From contig JACWDQ010000001.1 in assembly GCA_014654035.1 (NCBI GenBank), forward strand, positions 1 through 64,000: a DNA stretch of 64,000 bases, read 5' to 3'. The notes below the pieces were generated by a model that saw nothing but the letters and a program-made list of their open reading frames with translations, did no database searches and was not told the origin of the DNA. A program made the position numbers and the translations under genes. Position 1 is the first letter of the stretch. Each line of letters starts with the position of its first letter. Shown here in pieces: positions 27,464-35,570 of the stretch. This DNA is from Pelagibacterales bacterium SAG-MED19 (GTDB lineage: Bacteria > Pseudomonadota > Alphaproteobacteria > Pelagibacterales > Pelagibacteraceae).

Positions 27464-28474
27464 TTATATTAATTTATCAGTCCAAGTTTTAGGAGTTTTA
27501 TCATTTTTGATTTCTACAGGTAAGTAATATTTAAATTCTTTAACACCTTTTTTTTTAATAAACTCACAAGTTTTTGATATTGCATCTTTTAATTTTGTTT
27601 GTGTTTTATAATCAAGTAATTTTCTGGATTTATTTGCACTACATGTTGCAAATTTTACTTCTTGAGGTCTATCAAGAACATGAACAGGATCTCCATTATA
27701 CCCTGTTTCGTTAGCAACCATTTTAGCTATATCATTTATTGTTGTCATTTCTTCATCTGGACCAATATTAATTATTTCCTTATTGATATTTTTATCTAAT
27801 GCTAATTTTTCAAGACAAAATATGACATCATCAATATAAGAAAAACATCTTACTTGTTTACCATCTCCATAGATAATGGATGGTTTTTTTTGAAGGTTTC
27901 TGTTAATAAAAATTGACAATACATTTCTGAAAGGGTCGTCATATTTTTGATTTGGACCAATAATATTATGTGGAACTGCTATATTCCATTCCATGTTATT
28001 TAAGTTAGCAAGAACCTTTAAAATATCTTCTCCTGCTACTTTAGCTATACCGTAGGGGTCCACAGGTTTTGGTGTCATTTTTTCATCAAAAGGACTTTTC
28101 TGATTTCCATATCTTGCCATGGAAGAGCAGTAGACAAATCTTTTTACTCTATTTTTGATAGCTGCAGTAATTGTAACCACACTTGCTTGAAATATGTTTT
28201 TAGTGATTATATTAGGTGAAAAAACAGACAGACCTTCATGAGCTGTAGCTGCGCAATGGTAAACTATATCCATATTTTTTGTAATTTCTGTCATCTTATC
28301 TAAATCACAACAATCGGTTTCGTAAAATTTCACTTTTGTTTTATCCAAATTTAGAATTTCACCACCAATAAGATTATCATTCCCATAAACTTCATGACCC
28401 AATATAAGTAATCTTTTGGCTAGATGACTTCCCAGAAAACCAGCTATACCTGTTATAAATATTTTCATAGACAT
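27464..28474 (-). CDS. NAD-dependent epimerase/dehydratase (extended SDR)
   Basis: 336 residues. Rossmann glycine motif TGIAGFLGSHLAKR at residues about 8-21, and the active-site YxxxK in DPYGIAKVAGED (about residue 141). An SDR C-terminal sugar-nucleotide domain includes INIGPDEEMTTINDIA. Most similar in feel to UDP-glucose/GalNAc 4-epimerase-like enzymes of surface polysaccharide clusters, but the substrate cannot be read. The next gene upstream, on the other strand, is a glycosyltransferase, supporting a role in surface sugar synthesis (inference). MSM start: either ATG 28474 or the one two codons later is possible. Confidence 0.85.
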   Translation of the reverse strand: MSMKIFITGIAGFLGSHLAKRLLILGHEVYGNDNLIGGEILNLDKTKVKFYETDCCDLDKMTEITKNMDIVYHCAATAHEGLSVFSPNIITKNIFQASVVTITAAIKNRVKRFVYCSSMARYGNQKSPFDEKMTPKPVDPYGIAKVAGEDILKVLANLNNMEWNIAVPHNIIGPNQKYDDPFRNVLSIFINRNLQKKPSIIYGDGKQVRCFSYIDDVIFCLEKLALDKNINKEIINIGPDEEMTTINDIAKMVANETGYNGDPVHVLDRPQEVKFATCSANKSRKLLDYKTQTKLKDAISKTCEFIKKKGVKEFKYYLPVEIKNDKTPKTWTDKLI

Positions 28475-28518
28475 CTTTCTTCTATATCTTTATTTAATAA
28501 ATGTAAATTAAACACAAA

Positions 28519-29427
28519 ATGAATTTTTTAAATGATTTAACAGTAATAATTGTGACATATAAAACTAATAGAGAAATATTAGAAAATTGTATCAATTCAA
28601 TAGATCCCACAGTAAAAATTTTAATTGTAGAGAATTCAAGTGATAAAGATTTTAAAAAAGAAATTGAAAATAAATTCAAAAATACATCAGTATTGTTAGC
28701 CAATAAAAATTTAGGATATGGAGCAGGAAATAATTTAGGTTTTAAAAATATAAAAACTAGATATGGTTTAATATCAAATCCAGATATAGTTTATAAAAAA
28801 GATTTTTTTGAAAAAGCTAACAAGTATTTAAACCCAGAATTGAAATTTGCTATAATAGGTGTTTCCTATTATGATGATGATCAAAATTTACCATATGGCG
28901 CAATTGATAATAAAAAAAACATTTTTTTAAAAGAAAAAAAATATGATTCTAATTATCTAAAAGAGGTTGATTGGGTTGTTGGATGCTCATTAATTATTGA
29001 TACAAATTTTGTTGATATAAACGATATGTTTGATGAAAAAATATTTCTGTATTTTGAAGAAATAGATTTATGCAGAAGAATTAAAATAGCAGGAGGAAAA
29101 ATATTTAATAGTAGTGATTTAAAAGTCAAACATTTAGGAAATAGAGGTTCTGCAGCCACAGACCCAGATTATACTATTGAGACAGAAATGTTTAGAAATT
29201 GGCACTGGATGTGGTCATCGTTTTATTATCACAAAAAATACAATAATTATTTGATTGCATTATTAAAAATGTCTGGCAAATTTATTAAATCTTTATTCAA
29301 ATTTTTATTTTTTTCTATTTGTTATAATAAAAAAAAACAAACTATGTATTTTGCAAGATTTTACGGTCTGTTTTGCGCATTTTTTGGTACTAAATCTTTT
29401 TATCGCGTAAAATCTTTATTTAAATAG
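28519..29427 (+). CDS. Family 2 glycosyltransferase
   Basis: 302 residues, GT-A fold. Nucleotide-binding start is LTVIIVTYKTNREILENCI, then VLLANKNLGYGAGNNLGF and ISNPDIVYKK (DXD-equivalent SNPD). The acceptor region contains DEKIFLYFEEIDLCRRIKIAG, the ED-type motif found in rhamnosyltransferase-like GT2 enzymes. A hydrophobic basic C-terminal segment (about residues 240-280) could attach it to the membrane. It likely adds a sugar to a surface polysaccharide; donor unknown. Divergent from the epimerase. Confidence 0.87.
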   Translation: MNFLNDLTVIIVTYKTNREILENCINSIDPTVKILIVENSSDKDFKKEIENKFKNTSVLLANKNLGYGAGNNLGFKNIKTRYGLISNPDIVYKKDFFEKANKYLNPELKFAIIGVSYYDDDQNLPYGAIDNKKNIFLKEKKYDSNYLKEVDWVVGCSLIIDTNFVDINDMFDEKIFLYFEEIDLCRRIKIAGGKIFNSSDLKVKHLGNRGSAATDPDYTIETEMFRNWHWMWSSFYYHKKYNNYLIALLKMSGKFIKSLFKFLFFSICYNKKKQTMYFARFYGLFCAFFGTKSFYRVKSLFK

Positions 29428-29443
29428 TTAAACTTAAATAATT

Positions 29444-30352
29444 TCATTTTAGGCATGAAAACTTTTTTATATGCAAGGGGGTTGTTTCACAACATCCACC
29501 TAGAATTGTTGCTCCAGCATCTTTGAATTTTTTAGCAAATTCTGCCATTTTATTTGGATTAAGATCTTTTCTTTGACCTAAAAATTCATTTGGATTACCT
29601 GTTTTACTTTTTTTATATGCACCTGTATAGTTAGGTTTTGGATTGGTTGTTATAAATGCATTTAATTTAAATCCAAAAGGAACACCTAAATTTTTTATCT
29701 CATTAAGATTAAGTTCGTAATTTTCAGGTGAAATGCATGATAAAATAATTCCAAGCAATTTTTCGTGCTTTATAGTTGTAATTATTTCAGAAATTTTTTC
29801 ACCACTTGGTATACTTGTCCCCTCTGATATATGAGCTCCAATTAAGTAAGGTTTATTAAATTCTTTTATACAATCTATGGCTATTTTGAATTCTTTGATA
29901 CTACTTAAAACATCAAGATAAAAAAAATCGATATATGGATTTAGTAATTTTGCCTGACTATAAAAATTGTCTTTAATTTCATCATCTGCTCTTGTATCAG
30001 CTTTGTAGGTTAAATATTGAGGAGGTAAGCCACCTGCAATTAACACATGGGGAAATTTTTTTTTAGCCTGAAGTGCAATCTCACCAGCTTTATTATTCAA
30101 ATATTCAAATTTATCTTCAACATTATTGTCCTTCAATCTCACTTTTCTAGTTGTAAAAGTATTTGTTACAATAACCTCTGCACCAGCTCGAATAAAATCT
30201 AGATGAGTATTTAATAAGAGTTTGTGGTATTTTTCATTAATTAAAGCATTAGCACTCCACAAAGTTCCGTTGGGCTCCATTCCTCTTGCAAGTAATTCTT
30301 GACCCATTCCTCCATCTAAAATTCTAGTTTTTTTAAAAAAATTTATATCCAT
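29444..30352 (-). CDS. Homocysteine S-methyltransferase family protein (BHMT-like)
   Basis: 302 residues from ATG 30352. The ATG lies five bases after the GAGGG ribosome binding site inside the SAM-V element; a longer frame would run back through the riboswitch. Zn-dependent homocysteine methyltransferase marks are ILDGGMGQELLARG at the start, VIVTNTFTTRK, the first Zn ligand Cys in IILSCISPENYELN (about residue 219), and the C-terminal CC pair in ATILGGCCETTPLHI (about residue 290). It makes methionine by transferring a methyl group to homocysteine; the donor (glycine betaine, S-methylmethionine or DMSP) cannot be read. Regulation by SAM through the tandem riboswitch fits the product pathway. 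Confidence 0.88.
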   Translation of the reverse strand: MDINFFKKTRILDGGMGQELLARGMEPNGTLWSANALINEKYHKLLLNTHLDFIRAGAEVIVTNTFTTRKVRLKDNNVEDKFEYLNNKAGEIALQAKKKFPHVLIAGGLPPQYLTYKADTRADDEIKDNFYSQAKLLNPYIDFFYLDVLSSIKEFKIAIDCIKEFNKPYLIGAHISEGTSIPSGEKISEIITTIKHEKLLGIILSCISPENYELNLNEIKNLGVPFGFKLNAFITTNPKPNYTGAYKKSKTGNPNEFLGQRKDLNPNKMAEFAKKFKDAGATILGGCCETTPLHIKKFSCLK

Positions 30353-30356
30353 TTTA

Positions 30357-30420
30357 TCCCTCACATTTTTAGTGCTTAAGCCAGAAGCTGGGTACACAAT
30401 ACAGTTCAAATACTTTGCTT
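30357..30420 (-). promoter_or_regulatory. SAM-V riboswitch (translation control)
   Basis: Minus-strand leader directly before the homocysteine methyltransferase. Core elements in order are AAGCAAAGTATTTGAACTGT, ATTGTGTACC, a CCAG-CTT-CTGG hairpin (30381-30391), and CTTAAGCACTAAAAATGTGA leading into the GAGGG ribosome binding site (30358-30362). The ATTTGAAC / TATTGTG / CACTAAAAATGTG set matches the SAM-II/SAM-V ligand core as I recall it. GTG/CAC complementarity could form the pseudoknot. Burial of the ribosome binding site agrees with the known SAM-V mechanism. Recognised by eye, not by covariance model. Confidence 0.8.
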
Positions 30421-30441
30421 ATTGATCTATAGGAAAATTTT

Positions 30442-30485
30442 CCATTTTAGCAGTTAAAGCCCGCAATAGGATCAAATCGGCAATT
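30442..30485 (-). promoter_or_regulatory. SAM-II riboswitch, upstream member of the tandem
   Basis: Minus-strand CCGATTTGATCCTATTGC, then GGGCTTTAACTGCTAAAATGG. This lines up with the SAM-II pattern GATTTAACCGTATTGC...GCTAAAAAGG that I know from a structurally solved marine example. Position 5' of the SAM-V element and about 20 bases from it is the published tandem SAM-II/SAM-V order. The SAM-II member is expected to drive transcription termination, but here I see only a weak GGAAAATTTTCC palindrome after it and no clear U-tract. Confidence 0.75.
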
Positions 30486-30523
30486 TATTTATAATTAATA
30501 AAATTTAAAAAATCAAATAAAAT

Positions 30524-31270
30524 TTAAAAAAATATTTTAATCCCTACTCTTACTGAAACAAAAATAACTAAAAGAGATGTAAGAATAGCAAGTACTCTGT
30601 TTCGAAATATTTTTATGTTTAAAAAATTTCCAACCAAACCACCAACTAAGACACCAAAAAATAAGGGCCAATATATTAGAATTTCATTAATTACCGTTTG
30701 TTTTGTTAATTGACCTAAAACTCCTGAAATAGAATTAATTAAAATGAATAAAGAAGCTGAGGTAGCTATATTTTTAGGTTTTTCAATTTTTAGTAAAAAC
30801 AATATTGGACTAAGAAAAATTCCACCACCAATTCCTACAATCCCAGAAATTAAACCCAGAATAGAACCTATTAGAGTGTATAAAAAGGGTTTAAGTTTAG
30901 TTACTTTAAAATTTTTTTCCTGATAAGCTTTATTATTAATCAGCAATAATACGCCAGCTATTGTTAAAACTAAAAATAATAGAATTTCAAATATTTCTTT
31001 TGATATTTCTAAAGTTCCTCCAATAAATGCCAGAGGAACAGAGCCTATTAGAAATGGAGTTAATAGTTTAAAATTATGATTTCCTGCTCTAATATAATTG
31101 AAACAATTTCCAGTAACTACAATAATATTACAAATTAATGCTAATAAAGGAAAAATATAAAAAGGTATATTCCAAATTAACAATAATGCTAAATAAGTTG
31201 ATCCTCCTCCAAATCCAACACTTGAGTATAAAATTGCTGTTAAAAAAAATAATATTGATAGTATAAACAT
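30524..31270 (-). CDS. TauE/SafE-family membrane exporter
   Basis: 248 residues with about seven to eight hydrophobic helices. The family repeats are visible as SVGFGGGSTYLALLLIWN at the N-terminus and GLISGIVGIGGGIFLSPILFL in the middle. TauE/SafE proteins export sulfite, sulfoacetate or related organic anions. A role as sulfite exporter would complement the sulfonate-type locus near 50-59 kb (inference, the genes are 19 kb apart). Divergent from moaB with 14 bases between. Confidence 0.85.
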   Translation of the reverse strand: MFILSILFFLTAILYSSVGFGGGSTYLALLLIWNIPFYIFPLLALICNIIVVTGNCFNYIRAGNHNFKLLTPFLIGSVPLAFIGGTLEISKEIFEILLFLVLTIAGVLLLINNKAYQEKNFKVTKLKPFLYTLIGSILGLISGIVGIGGGIFLSPILFLLKIEKPKNIATSASLFILINSISGVLGQLTKQTVINEILIYWPLFFGVLVGGLVGNFLNIKIFRNRVLAILTSLLVIFVSVRVGIKIFF

Positions 31271-31284
31271 ATTAAATAAATATT

Positions 31285-31785
31285 ATGAAAGTGAACATTG
31301 CACTACTTACTGTAACAGATACAAGAACAATTGATAATGATAAATCTGGTGGCATTCTTGTAAAAAAAATTGGTGAAGCTAATCATAGTTTGATTGATAG
31401 AAAAATATGCAAAGATAATAAAAAAGATATAGTTATTATATTAAAAGAGTGGATTAAGAATGAAAAAATTGATGTTATTATTACCACAGGAGGAACAGGA
31501 CTTACTGGAAGAGATATAACACCAGAAGCACTCGAAGACATTGCTGATAAGCACATTCCTGGGTTTGGTGAAGTTTTTCGCAATATAAGTTTAAAAACAG
31601 TTGGTACTTCATCCATCCAATCAAGAGCTTGTGCGGTATTATCAAATGGTAAATATATTTTTGCACTACCAGGTTCTTCAGGAGGAGTTACAGATGCTTG
31701 GGATGGAATTTTAAAACATCAATTAGATATTAACCATAAACCTTGTAATTTTGTTGAACTTTTTCCAAGATTAAAAGAAAAATAA
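31285..31785 (+). CDS. moaB: Molybdenum cofactor biosynthesis protein MoaB/Mog (molybdopterin adenylyltransferase)
   Basis: 166 residues. MoCF-domain marks: LTVTDTRTIDNDKSGGILV, the VIITTGGTGLTGRDITPEAL block (about residues 68-87), and the C-terminal IFALPGSSGGVTDAWDGIL. The family adenylylates molybdopterin before molybdate insertion; MoaB and Mog cannot be told apart with certainty here. It supports the Moco operon at 35-39 kb. Followed one base later by a methyltransferase gene on the same strand. Confidence 0.9.
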   Translation: MKVNIALLTVTDTRTIDNDKSGGILVKKIGEANHSLIDRKICKDNKKDIVIILKEWIKNEKIDVIITTGGTGLTGRDITPEALEDIADKHIPGFGEVFRNISLKTVGTSSIQSRACAVLSNGKYIFALPGSSGGVTDAWDGILKHQLDINHKPCNFVELFPRLKEK

Positions 31786-31786
31786 A

Positions 31787-32500
31787 ATGTTAATAAAATA
31801 TTTAAATAAAAAAATAATCCGATTAAGAAATAGTTCAAAAATTTTAAAACTTCTTTATTATTACCACTATCTTTTTTGTGATAAAAAATTAGGAAATGTA
31901 GGTTTTGATTTTACATCTAAAAAATCAAGATTAGAAGTTGTTCAAAGTATTATAGAAAAAAAAAATTTTAAGAAATATCTAGAAATTGGTTGTTTTGATG
32001 ATGAATTATTTAATTTTGTTAAATGCGATAAAAAAGTAGGTATTGATCCAGTATCAGGTGGAACAGTTAGAGCAACTAGCGATCAATTTTTCGCAAAAAA
32101 TGATGAAAAATTTGACTGTGTTTTTATTGATGGTTTACATGAATATCATCAAGTAAAAAAAGATATATTTAATTCTCTTCAATCTTTAAATGATGGTGGA
32201 ATTATTTTATTGCATGATTGTTTACCAAATAATTACTACGAACAAGCTACACCAAGGTGCCAATGGATATGGAATGGAGATGTTTGGAAAGCTATTGTAG
32301 AATGTAGAAATTTAAAAGATATTGATGTTTATACCTGTTATGCAGATTTTGGAATTGGTGTAATATTTAAAAGACCAAATAAAAATTTACTTGATTTTTT
32401 TCATAAAGATTATTCAAAATTAAAATTTGAAGACTATTTTCATAACAACAAGAAACTAATGAATATTATAGAGTATGAAGATTTAATGAAAATAATTTAA
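31787..32500 (+). CDS. Class I SAM-dependent methyltransferase
   Basis: 237 residues. The SAM-binding motif is KYLEIGCFDDELF near residue 62, with a motif II-like KVGIDPVSGG and FDCVFIDGLHEYHQVKKDI around residue 110. GGIILLHDCLP follows. This layout matches the Methyltransf_24-type enzymes often found near carbohydrate genes. A basic N-terminal helix (MLIKYLNKKIIRLRN) precedes the domain. Substrate unknown; the glycosyltransferase and epimerase 3-4 kb upstream suggest small-molecule or sugar methylation. Starts one base after the moaB stop. Confidence 0.8.
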   Translation: MLIKYLNKKIIRLRNSSKILKLLYYYHYLFCDKKLGNVGFDFTSKKSRLEVVQSIIEKKNFKKYLEIGCFDDELFNFVKCDKKVGIDPVSGGTVRATSDQFFAKNDEKFDCVFIDGLHEYHQVKKDIFNSLQSLNDGGIILLHDCLPNNYYEQATPRCQWIWNGDVWKAIVECRNLKDIDVYTCYADFGIGVIFKRPNKNLLDFFHKDYSKLKFEDYFHNNKKLMNIIEYEDLMKII

Positions 32501-32501
32501 A

Positions 32502-32747
32502 TTATTTTTGATACTTTTCTTTCCATTCTTTATAAGGCATTCCATAAATGCGTTCTCTTGCATCTGGATCCGAAATAGATACACCTTTTTTTTCAGCTTC
32601 CTCTCTGTACCATCTTGATAAGCAATTTCTGCAAAAATTCGCTAAATTCATAAGATCAATGTTCTGAACATCTTTTCTCTCATCTAGATGTTTGAGTAAT
32701 CTTTCAAAAGTAGCAGACTGGATTTCTATCTTTTCATTTTTATTCAT
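32502..32747 (-). CDS. DUF1244 family protein
   Basis: 81 residues matching the small alphaproteobacterial/gammaproteobacterial DUF1244 family: ATFERLLKHLDERKDVQNID, NLANFCRNCLSRWYREEA with a conserved CxxC, and a C-terminal MPYKEWKEKYQ. Function unknown; the CxxC could bind metal (inference). Stands alone on the minus strand, convergent with the methyltransferase. Confidence 0.88.
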   Translation of the reverse strand: MNKNEKIEIQSATFERLLKHLDERKDVQNIDLMNLANFCRNCLSRWYREEAEKKGVSISDPDARERIYGMPYKEWKEKYQK

Positions 32748-32836
32748 AAGAAAATATTAAAGAATTTTTCTCTGAGCACAAGATATAGTATTGATACAAT
32801 TCTAAGTAGAAAGTTTAAATTATTACAAATAGACTT

Positions 32837-32854
32837 AACTAAGTATTGTTAGTT
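32837..32854. repeat. Inverted repeat upstream of the lysine-rich frame
   Basis: AACTAA-GTATTG-TTAGTT has perfect 6-base arms, eight bases before the ATG at 32862. It is part of the 114-base region between DUF1244 and the lysine-rich frame, which otherwise shows only AT-rich promoter-like sequence. It could be an operator or a leader hairpin. Confidence 0.25.
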
Positions 32855-32861
32855 TAATTAA

Positions 32862-33056
32862 ATGTTGCGAAAAAAAAAGAAAAATAAAGCTGAAATAAAG
32901 ACCAAAAAAAAATCTAAGTTGGTCAAATCATCTAGAAAAAAAATAAAAACGAAAAAAAAAGTTGTAACAAAAAAGGCTGCGACTAAGAAACGTTCTAAAA
33001 AATCTAGAAAAATTAATAAGCTTAAATCAACAAAAAACAAAAAAGGGGTAAAAAAA
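32862..33056 (+). other. In-frame lysine-rich 65-codon extension or leader of the aldehyde dehydrogenase
   Basis: From ATG 32862 an uninterrupted frame runs directly into the aldehyde dehydrogenase. It encodes 65 residues, about half of them lysine, with Ser, Thr, Arg and Ala between (start [20 protein letters not shown]). It resembles histone-H1-like or AlgP-like basic tails. A better ribosome binding site (AAGGGG, 33043-33048) sits eight bases before ATG 33057, so the enzyme can be translated without it. It may be an alternative N-terminus, a translated leader, or open only because A-rich DNA lacks stops. Confidence 0.4.
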
Positions 33057-34607
33057 ATGAGTACAGAAACAATAAAAAGTGCTTCGTCTCCTTTGTTGGA
33101 CACGTCTCACTTAAAAGTCCCGTTTCCATTTAAAGCAAAGTATGGAAATTTTATTAACGGGAAATTTGTTGAACCTAAGTCTGGCAAATATTTTGACAAT
33201 GTTACACCGATAAACAATGAGGTAATTTGTAAAATAGCTAGATCTGACGCAAAAGATGTAGATGCAGCTTTAGATGCTGCTCATGCAGCTTTTCCAACTT
33301 GGGGCAAAACATCAATAACAGAAAGATCAAACATTCTTTTGAAAATAGCTGATGTTATAGAAAAAAATCTTAACACGTTAGCTACAGCAGAATGTTTAGA
33401 TAATGGAAAACCTATCAGAGAATGTATGGCTGCAGATTTGCCTTTAGTGGTTGATCACTGGAGATACTTTGCAGGTGTAATTAGAGCTGAGGAAGGTTCT
33501 GTTGCAGAGATAAGTAATAGTGAATATTCTTATCACATACCAGAGCCACTAGGTGTAGTTGGTCAAATTATACCTTGGAACTTTCCACTTTTAATGGCGA
33601 CTTGGAAACTTGCTCCAGCATTGGCTGCAGGTAATTGTGTTGTTCTAAAACCAGCTGAGCAAACTCCAGCTTCTATTATGTTATTAATGGAAATGATTGG
33701 TGATTTATTACCTCCAGGAGTTGTTAACGTTGTAAGTGGTTTCGGTTTAGAAGCCGGTAAACCATTAGCTTCATCTAAGAGAATAAAAAAGATTGCTTTT
33801 ACAGGTGAAACAACAACTGGTCGTTTGATTATGCAATATGCATCTCAAAACTTAATCCCAATTACTTTAGAACTTGGTGGAAAATCTCCAAATATTTTCT
33901 TCGAAGATGTTATGGCGCAAGATGATGACTTCTTTGATAAATGTTTAGAAGGTTTTGCAATGTTTACGCTTAACCAGGGTGAAGTTTGTACTTGTCCAAG
34001 TAGAGTGCTAGTTCAAGAGTCTATCTATGATAAGTTTATGGAGAAAGCTATTGCTAGAACAAAAGCTGTTAAACAAGACAATCCTCTAAAAATGGAAACT
34101 ATGATTGGCGCTCAAGCATCCGTAGAACAAATGGAAAAAATCAAATCTTACTTAGATTTAGGTAAGAAAGAAGGTGCCAAAGTTCTATGTGGTGGAAATG
34201 TTGCTAAAGTAAATAGTGGTTTAGAAAAAGGAAATTATATTGAACCAACTATTTTCGAAGGTGACAATTCAATGAGAATCTTCCAAGAAGAAATTTTTGG
34301 ACCAGTGGTATCGGTAACTAAATTTAAAGATGAGGCAGAGGCATTAAAAATTGCTAATGATACTCTTTATGGTTTAGGTGCTGGTGTTTGGACTAGAAAC
34401 GGAAATATCGCATATAGAATGGGTAGAGAAATACAAGCTGGTAGAGTTTGGACAAACTGTTACCATGCTTATCCAGCTCATGCGGCATTTGGTGGATACA
34501 AACAATCTGGTATCGGAAGAGAAACTCACAAAATGATGCTAAATCATTATAGACAAGTGAAAAACTTACACGTGTCTTACAGTGAGAAAAAATTAGGCTT
34601 CTTTTAA
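33057..34607 (+). CDS. Aldehyde dehydrogenase, ExaC/acetaldehyde type
   Basis: 516 residues from ATG 33057 (AAGGGG ribosome binding site); the frame stays open 65 Lys-rich codons further upstream. NAD-dependent aldehyde dehydrogenase marks are [32 protein letters not shown], the general-base Glu in [14 protein letters not shown], and the catalytic Cys in [18 protein letters not shown] and [17 protein letters not shown] also appear. The adjacent DUF779 gene is the usual partner of the ExaC/AldB-type enzymes that oxidise short aldehydes. Codons look more optimised (GGT, AAC, TTC) than in neighbours, hinting at high expression. Cytoplasmic. Confidence 0.88.
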   Translation: MSTETIKSASSPLLDTSHLKVPFPFKAKYGNFINGKFVEPKSGKYFDNVTPINNEVICKIARSDAKDVDAALDAAHAAFPTWGKTSITERSNILLKIADVIEKNLNTLATAECLDNGKPIRECMAADLPLVVDHWRYFAGVIRAEEGSVAEISNSEYSYHIPEPLGVVGQIIPWNFPLLMATWKLAPALAAGNCVVLKPAEQTPASIMLLMEMIGDLLPPGVVNVVSGFGLEAGKPLASSKRIKKIAFTGETTTGRLIMQYASQNLIPITLELGGKSPNIFFEDVMAQDDDFFDKCLEGFAMFTLNQGEVCTCPSRVLVQESIYDKFMEKAIARTKAVKQDNPLKMETMIGAQASVEQMEKIKSYLDLGKKEGAKVLCGGNVAKVNSGLEKGNYIEPTIFEGDNSMRIFQEEIFGPVVSVTKFKDEAEALKIANDTLYGLGAGVWTRNGNIAYRMGREIQAGRVWTNCYHAYPAHAAFGGYKQSGIGRETHKMMLNHYRQVKNLHVSYSEKKLGFF

Positions 34608-34620
34608 TAGATATATTATA

Positions 34621-34646
34621 ATGGCCCGTATTAAATTACGGGCCAT
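34621..34646 (+). terminator. Strong hairpin between aldehyde dehydrogenase and DUF779
   Basis: Perfect 10-base stem ATGGCCCGTA / TACGGGCCAT with a six-base loop TTAAAT, the most GC-rich hairpin in the region. No U-run follows; the DUF779 ATG is six bases after the stem. It may stabilise the 3' end of the dehydrogenase mRNA, act as a partial terminator, or hide the DUF779 translation start. Confidence 0.5.
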
Positions 34647-34652
34647 ATAAAT

Positions 34653-35000
34653 ATGAAAGTTACAGCAACACCTTCAGCATTAGATTTAATAGAAGAATTA
34701 AAAAAAAATCACGGTAAAGAATTATTATTCCATCAATCTGGTGGATGTTGTGATGGTAGTGCTCCAATGTGCTATCCATCTAAAGAATATCAAGTAGGTC
34801 AAGATGATGTAATGATTGGTAAAATAGGAGGTATTCCTTTTTACATAAGTGAAACACAACATGAAGCTTGGAAAAATACAGATTTGATAATTGATTGTGT
34901 CAAAGGTATGGGTGGAATGTTTTCATTAGATAATGGTACTGGTAGAAGATTTCTAACAAGATCTGAGATCTGTATACCCGAAGATACTACGATAAATTAA
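34653..35000 (+). CDS. DUF779 protein, aldehyde-dehydrogenase partner
   Basis: 115 residues matching DUF779: LFHQSGGCCDGSAPMCYP near residue 26 with three cysteines, DVMIGKIGGIPFYISETQHE, and GMFSLDNGTGRRFLTRSE. The family almost always neighbours ExaC-type aldehyde dehydrogenases. Its biochemical role is unknown; the cysteines suggest metal binding (inference). No visible ribosome binding site: a strong hairpin ends six bases before the ATG. Overlaps the convergent msrQ stop by 14 bases. Confidence 0.9.
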   Translation: MKVTATPSALDLIEELKKNHGKELLFHQSGGCCDGSAPMCYPSKEYQVGQDDVMIGKIGGIPFYISETQHEAWKNTDLIIDCVKGMGGMFSLDNGTGRRFLTRSEICIPEDTTIN

Positions 35001-35565
35001 ATTTCCTAAAATTTATTCTAAACAAGAGAAGAATAATTAAGATAATTAAAAAAATTAAAGGTTTAAAAAATATTGTTTTTGATAACCAAATAAAATGCAA
35101 AACTCCGAAAATTGAAATTATATAAACCAATCGATGTAATTTTTTCCAATTTTTTTTTAAAATTCTAACCATTTTATCAGATGAAGTTATTGCTAAAGGA
35201 ATTAGTAATAACCATGCAGAAAAACCGATAAAAATAAATTTCTTCTTTAAAACATCATTAATTAATGGTTCAAAATCAAATCTATAATCTAGACCAACAT
35301 AACTAAGCATATGAATTGAAGCATAAAAAAAAGCAAACAAACCAAGCATCCTTCTAAATTTGATCCACTCTACAGAATTAGTGATTTTCTTAAGAGGTGT
35401 CATTGAAAGAGTTAAAAGTACAAATATTAAAGTCCATTCTCCAAAATGATTTATAATCCTATCGACAGGCTCAGGACCTAACTTATTATAAAATATTTGA
35501 TAAGTGATTATATAAATTGGCCAAAGTGACAGCAAAAAAACAGTAGGCTTAAAATAATTTTTCAA
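34987..35565 (-). CDS. msrQ: Heme-binding membrane subunit of the periplasmic methionine sulfoxide reductase
   Basis: 192 residues with five to six membrane helices, YedZ/MsrQ family. Marks include the LGPEPVDRIINHFGEWTLI block, MTPLKK, FRRMLGLFAFFYASIHMLSY with a heme-ligand histidine, and KKLHRLVYIISIFGVLHFIWL with further histidines. It passes electrons from quinone or flavin to MsrP across the inner membrane. It follows msrP by five bases in the same operon, the standard arrangement. Confidence 0.93.
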   Translation of the reverse strand: MKNYFKPTVFLLSLWPIYIITYQIFYNKLGPEPVDRIINHFGEWTLIFVLLTLSMTPLKKITNSVEWIKFRRMLGLFAFFYASIHMLSYVGLDYRFDFEPLINDVLKKKFIFIGFSAWLLLIPLAITSSDKMVRILKKNWKKLHRLVYIISIFGVLHFIWLSKTIFFKPLIFLIILIILLLFRINFRKFNLS

Positions 35566-35570
35566 TTTAT

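Noticed and set aside
32858-33103. Minus-strand frame of 81 codons, very hydrophobic
   Set aside because: It is the complement of the A/G-rich lysine tract; its phenylalanine-rich sequence is a by-product of that composition and it has no ribosome binding site.
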